This document shows, piece by piece, positions 5,755-8,373 of a DNA stretch of 8,373 nucleotides. The position numbers and the translations under genes were made by a program. Below the pieces are notes generated by a model, which did not search any database, was not told the DNA's origin, and saw only the letters and a program-made list of their open reading frames with translations. How positions within the stretch are numbered: position 1 is the stretch's first letter; each line of letters begins with the position of its first letter. Origin of the DNA: JAVJUS01 sp040220455 (GTDB lineage: Bacteria > Pseudomonadota > Alphaproteobacteria > DSM-16000 > Inquilinaceae); NCBI GenBank assembly GCA_040220455.1, contig JAVJUS010000091.1:1-8373 (forward strand), written 5' to 3'.

Positions 5755-8373
5755 TCAGGATCGCGCCGCGCCGCCCGCATCCGGCGGTGCCCGGCCCTCG
5801 CGTCCGTCACCCACATCCGGATCACCCGCCTCGCGCCGCGGGTCGACGGCATGCTCGGTCGGCAGGGCGCCGGCGGCGCCGGGCGCGGCGACCGGCAGCA
5901 GGCAGCTCACGGTCGTGCCGGCACCCGGGCGGCTGTCGAGCTCCAGCGTGCCGCCATGCAGCTCGACGAAGCTCTTGACCAGCGCGAGGCCGAGCCCGAC
6001 CCCCGACTGGCGGAGTTCCGGATGGGCGCGCTCGAAGCGGCCGAGCACCCGGTCCTGCTCCGCCTCGGGAATGCCGATCCCGGTATCGGTGACCGACAGA
6101 CGCACCCGGTCGCCCTCCCGCCGGGCAGAAAGCGTGATGCGGCCGCCCGGCGGCGTGAACTTGACCGCGTTGGAGACGAGGTTGAACAGCGCCTGCTTGA
6201 GACGCCGGTCGTCGGCCTCGATCGTGCCGACATCCTCGGCGACGTCGACGCGGACCTTCAGGCTCTGCTTGCCGGCCCATTCGCGGGTCAGCTCGTGCAC
6301 GCTCGACAGCAGCTCGGCCACCGGCACCGGCCGGCGCTCCAGCGCCATGTAGCCGGCCTCGATGGTCGCCAGGTCGAGGATGTCGTTGATCAGCGCCAGC
6401 AGCCGCTCGGAGGCCTCGATGATCGACCGGCTGTAGTCGAGCTGGCGCTCGTTGAGCGCGCCGAAATACTGGTGCTCGAGGATCTCCGCGAAGCCCATGA
6501 TGGCGTTCAGCGGCGTGCGGAGCTGGTAGGAGACGTTGGCGATGAACTCCGACTTGAGCCGGTCGGCCGTCTCCAGCGCCTCGTTGGAGCGGCGCAGCGC
6601 CTGCTCCACCTGGGCGGAATCGGTAACGTCGAGGAAGCTGTTGAGCACCCCGCCGTCGGGCAGGGGCACGGTAGCGTAGTCGATCACCGAGCCGTCGGGC
6701 CGGGTCAGGCGGCGGTGGCGCGCCTCGCGCTCGAGCCCGCCGTCGAGCAGCACGGCGCGCGCCGCCTCCCACTCCACGTCGTCGCGGTAGAAGCCGCGCA
6801 TCTGCTCGACCAGCTCCGCGACATGGGGGTGGCCGGCCAGCGTGTCGTCGCCCAGGCCCCAAAGCCGGGCGAAGGCCGGGTTGGAGAGCTTGAGGCGGCC
6901 GTCGCCGCCGAACACGGCCACGCCCTCGGCCAGGTTGTCCAGGCTTTCGCGCTGGACCGCCATCAGGGTGTTGTAGCTGCGCTCCAGCGCCAGCGCGCTG
7001 GTCACGTCCTCCAGCATGAACAGCAGGCCGCCGAACGGGTGGGGCGTGACGATCGAGCGCAGGGTCGTGCCGTCGGGCAGGTGGAAGAGGTCCTGCTCGG
7101 CCTCGATCAGCCGGGTGAAGAGGTCGAGCTGGGCCTTCTTGAAGGCCGGAAAGTCGGCGTATTCCGGCAGGCGCCGCCGGGCGCGCAGGTCCTCCAGCAT
7201 CTCGTCGTAGCCGGGACCCGTCTCCAGCCAGGTCTCGTCGAAATGCCAGAGCTGGACATAGGCCTGGTTGAAGAAGGCGAGGCGCTTGTCGGGCCCGAAG
7301 ATGGCGATGGCGGTCTGGAGCTGCTCCAGCACCTCGGCATGGGCGGCGATATGGCGATCGCGCTCGGCGACCGCCTCCTCGAGCTCGGTCTCGTCGAGCG
7401 CCCAGCCGATCACCGCCGGGCCCGCGCCGCCGCCCGAGCCGGATCCGGTGCGGGCGAAGACCGGCATCTCGCTCACCGAGAGCCGCCGGCGCTGGCCGCC
7501 GATGACCACGTGGCCGCCGCCCTGCGCCGCCTCGCCGGTGCGCCGGGCCTCCCGGGCCAGGGCGCGGCCCTCCTCGCGCACGATGCTGCGGGCGATCTCC
7601 ATGCCGTCGCGCAGGACCGTGTCCCGGTCGGCGTCGACCGCCTCGCAATAGGCGCGGTTGACCCAGTCGAGCCCGAGATCGGCGCGGCGCAGCCAGACCG
7701 GCACGGGCAGCGCGTCGAGCAGGGCGGCGCGTTCGTCGGCCAGCCGCGCGGCCTCCCCGGCCTGATGGGCGCGGCGCGCACGCTCGGCCTCGCGCGCGGT
7801 GACGTCGGCGACCCAGAGGACGTCGAAGGTCTCCCCCGCCGCGGCGCCCGGCGGCGCCGTGCCGCGCCGGCCCGCGATCTCCAGCACCCGGCCGGCGGGC
7901 GTGCGGGCGACGCGGACGAAGGCCTCGCCGCGCTCCTTCAGCCGCGTGACCGCCGAATCGAGGGCGGCGGCGTCGCCCGGCTCGAGCGCGGCCTCCATGT
8001 CCTCGATCGAGGCGATCTCCGCGACGCCGAAGAGGCGGGACAGACCGGGCGAGACGGAGCGGGCGCCGGCCGTCGACCAGCCGAACCAGGCCAGCGGCGC
8101 GGCGTCGAGAAAGGCCTCGTAGCGCGCGACGGAGTCGGCGCCCTCGGCCGCCGCGCGCCGTTCCCGCCGGTAGGCACGGTGGATGGTGGCCGACAGGCCG
8201 GCCATGACGACGACCAGGATCGCTGCCGCGACAAGCCAGGCCGGCAGGCCGGGCGAGCCCGTTCCGGGGCCGGCGGGATCCTGGGCTCCGGCCGACCCGA
8301 AGGCCGCCGCGCCGGCCGCGAGCACCGCCGCCCCGGCGGCCAGGGCGGCACGCGCCGGGCGCCGACCGGGCGG
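5755..8373 (-). CDS. divL: DivL-like PAS-rich sensor kinase homologue with Tyr in place of the phospho-His, 5' end off the window
   Basis: Numbered from an internal GTG at 8325 (856 aa). Seen: a membrane helix at ~28-48, then four PAS-like regions (~66-176, 196-310, 330-445, 456-570), a dimerisation/H-box domain (~585-660) and an HATPase_c domain (~700-812). The H-box reads FIANVSYQLRTPLNAI, with Y600 where histidine kinases have the phosphorylated His. The ATP site looks complete: N-box NLVSNAVKF (N719), G1 DTGIGIP (747-753), F-box GRFER and G2 GVGLGL (775-780). Tyr at this site and multiple PAS domains behind one N-terminal helix are hallmarks of Caulobacter DivL. DivL works at the inner membrane with CckA and DivK~P to control CtrA. 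Upstream of 8325 the frame stays open to the window edge and encodes RRPARAALAAGAAVLAAG, a signal-peptide-like stretch of which 8325 is the middle. The true start is therefore likely beyond 8373. The last ~45 residues are disordered and acidic/Gly-rich. Confidence 0.88.
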   Translation of the reverse strand, partial: PPGRRPARAALAAGAAVLAAGAAAFGSAGAQDPAGPGTGSPGLPAWLVAAAILVVVMAGLSATIHRAYRRERRAAAEGADSVARYEAFLDAAPLAWFGWSTAGARSVSPGLSRLFGVAEIASIEDMEAALEPGDAAALDSAVTRLKERGEAFVRVARTPAGRVLEIAGRRGTAPPGAAAGETFDVLWVADVTAREAERARRAHQAGEAARLADERAALLDALPVPVWLRRADLGLDWVNRAYCEAVDADRDTVLRDGMEIARSIVREEGRALAREARRTGEAAQGGGHVVIGGQRRRLSVSEMPVFARTGSGSGGGAGPAVIGWALDETELEEAVAERDRHIAAHAEVLEQLQTAIAIFGPDKRLAFFNQAYVQLWHFDETWLETGPGYDEMLEDLRARRRLPEYADFPAFKKAQLDLFTRLIEAEQDLFHLPDGTTLRSIVTPHPFGGLLFMLEDVTSALALERSYNTLMAVQRESLDNLAEGVAVFGGDGRLKLSNPAFARLWGLGDDTLAGHPHVAELVEQMRGFYRDDVEWEAARAVLLDGGLEREARHRRLTRPDGSVIDYATVPLPDGGVLNSFLDVTDSAQVEQALRRSNEALETADRLKSEFIANVSYQLRTPLNAIMGFAEILEHQYFGALNERQLDYSRSIIEASERLLALINDILDLATIEAGYMALERRPVPVAELLSSVHELTREWAGKQSLKVRVDVAEDVGTIEADDRRLKQALFNLVSNAVKFTPPGGRITLSARREGDRVRLSVTDTGIGIPEAEQDRVLGRFERAHPELRQSGVGLGLALVKSFVELHGGTLELDSRPGAGTTVSCLLPVAAPGAAGALPTEHAVDPRREAGDPDVGDGREGRAPPDAGGAARS

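Noticed and set aside
5655..5978. Small plus-strand gene beginning in the intergenic region
   Set aside because: It has no ribosome site, mostly overlaps the 3' end of the DivL-like gene, and is low-complexity.

Overview
The window is very GC-rich (by eye above 70% G+C), has alphaproteobacterial gene families and reads as one continuous chromosomal segment. The best lineage markers are a DivL-type tyrosine 'histidine kinase' and a CyaC-type cyclase with a quinone-sensing membrane anchor. Both families are known from Alphaproteobacteria. I cannot name the genus; a Rhodospirillales/Azospirillales-like organism would fit.

Layout. (1) Positions 1-2168, minus strand: a three-gene ABC exporter operon read right to left, with the ATPase (1407-2168), a GldF-like permease (659-1393) and a GldG-like auxiliary subunit (start 662, running off the left edge). 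The last gene is interrupted at 29-79 by a G29/C17 homopolymer pair that looks like an assembly or sequencing fault. (2) Positions 2169-2242: a 74-bp divergent promoter region. (3) Positions 2243-3949, plus strand: a membrane adenylate cyclase with a six-helix His-rich anchor, a [2Fe-2S] ferredoxin domain and a catalytic class III cyclase domain. (4) Positions 3946-4173: two diverged ~80-bp palindrome-bounded repeats between convergent genes. (5) Positions 4183-4653, minus: msrA. (6) Positions 4783-5487, minus: a PAS_5-family protein. (7) Positions 5488-5754: a leader and intergenic region with an AT-richer core, palindromes and a 15-bp tandem duplication. (8) Positions 5755-8373, minus: a DivL-like four-PAS pseudo-histidine kinase whose true start lies off the right edge.

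Working picture. The two large signalling proteins would link membrane or redox state (CyaC, quinone pool to cAMP) and cell-cycle state (DivL, acting on the CckA-ChpT-CtrA phosphorelay) to output. MsrA adds repair of oxidised methionine. Nothing in the sequence shows these genes are co-regulated: msrA, the PAS gene and divL share a strand but are separated by 129 and 267 bp containing strong dyads. Most of the window is recognisable. The parts worth a second look are the Tyr-for-His substitution in the kinase, the sensor-cyclase fusion, the paired palindromic repeats, and the likely artefact at the left edge.
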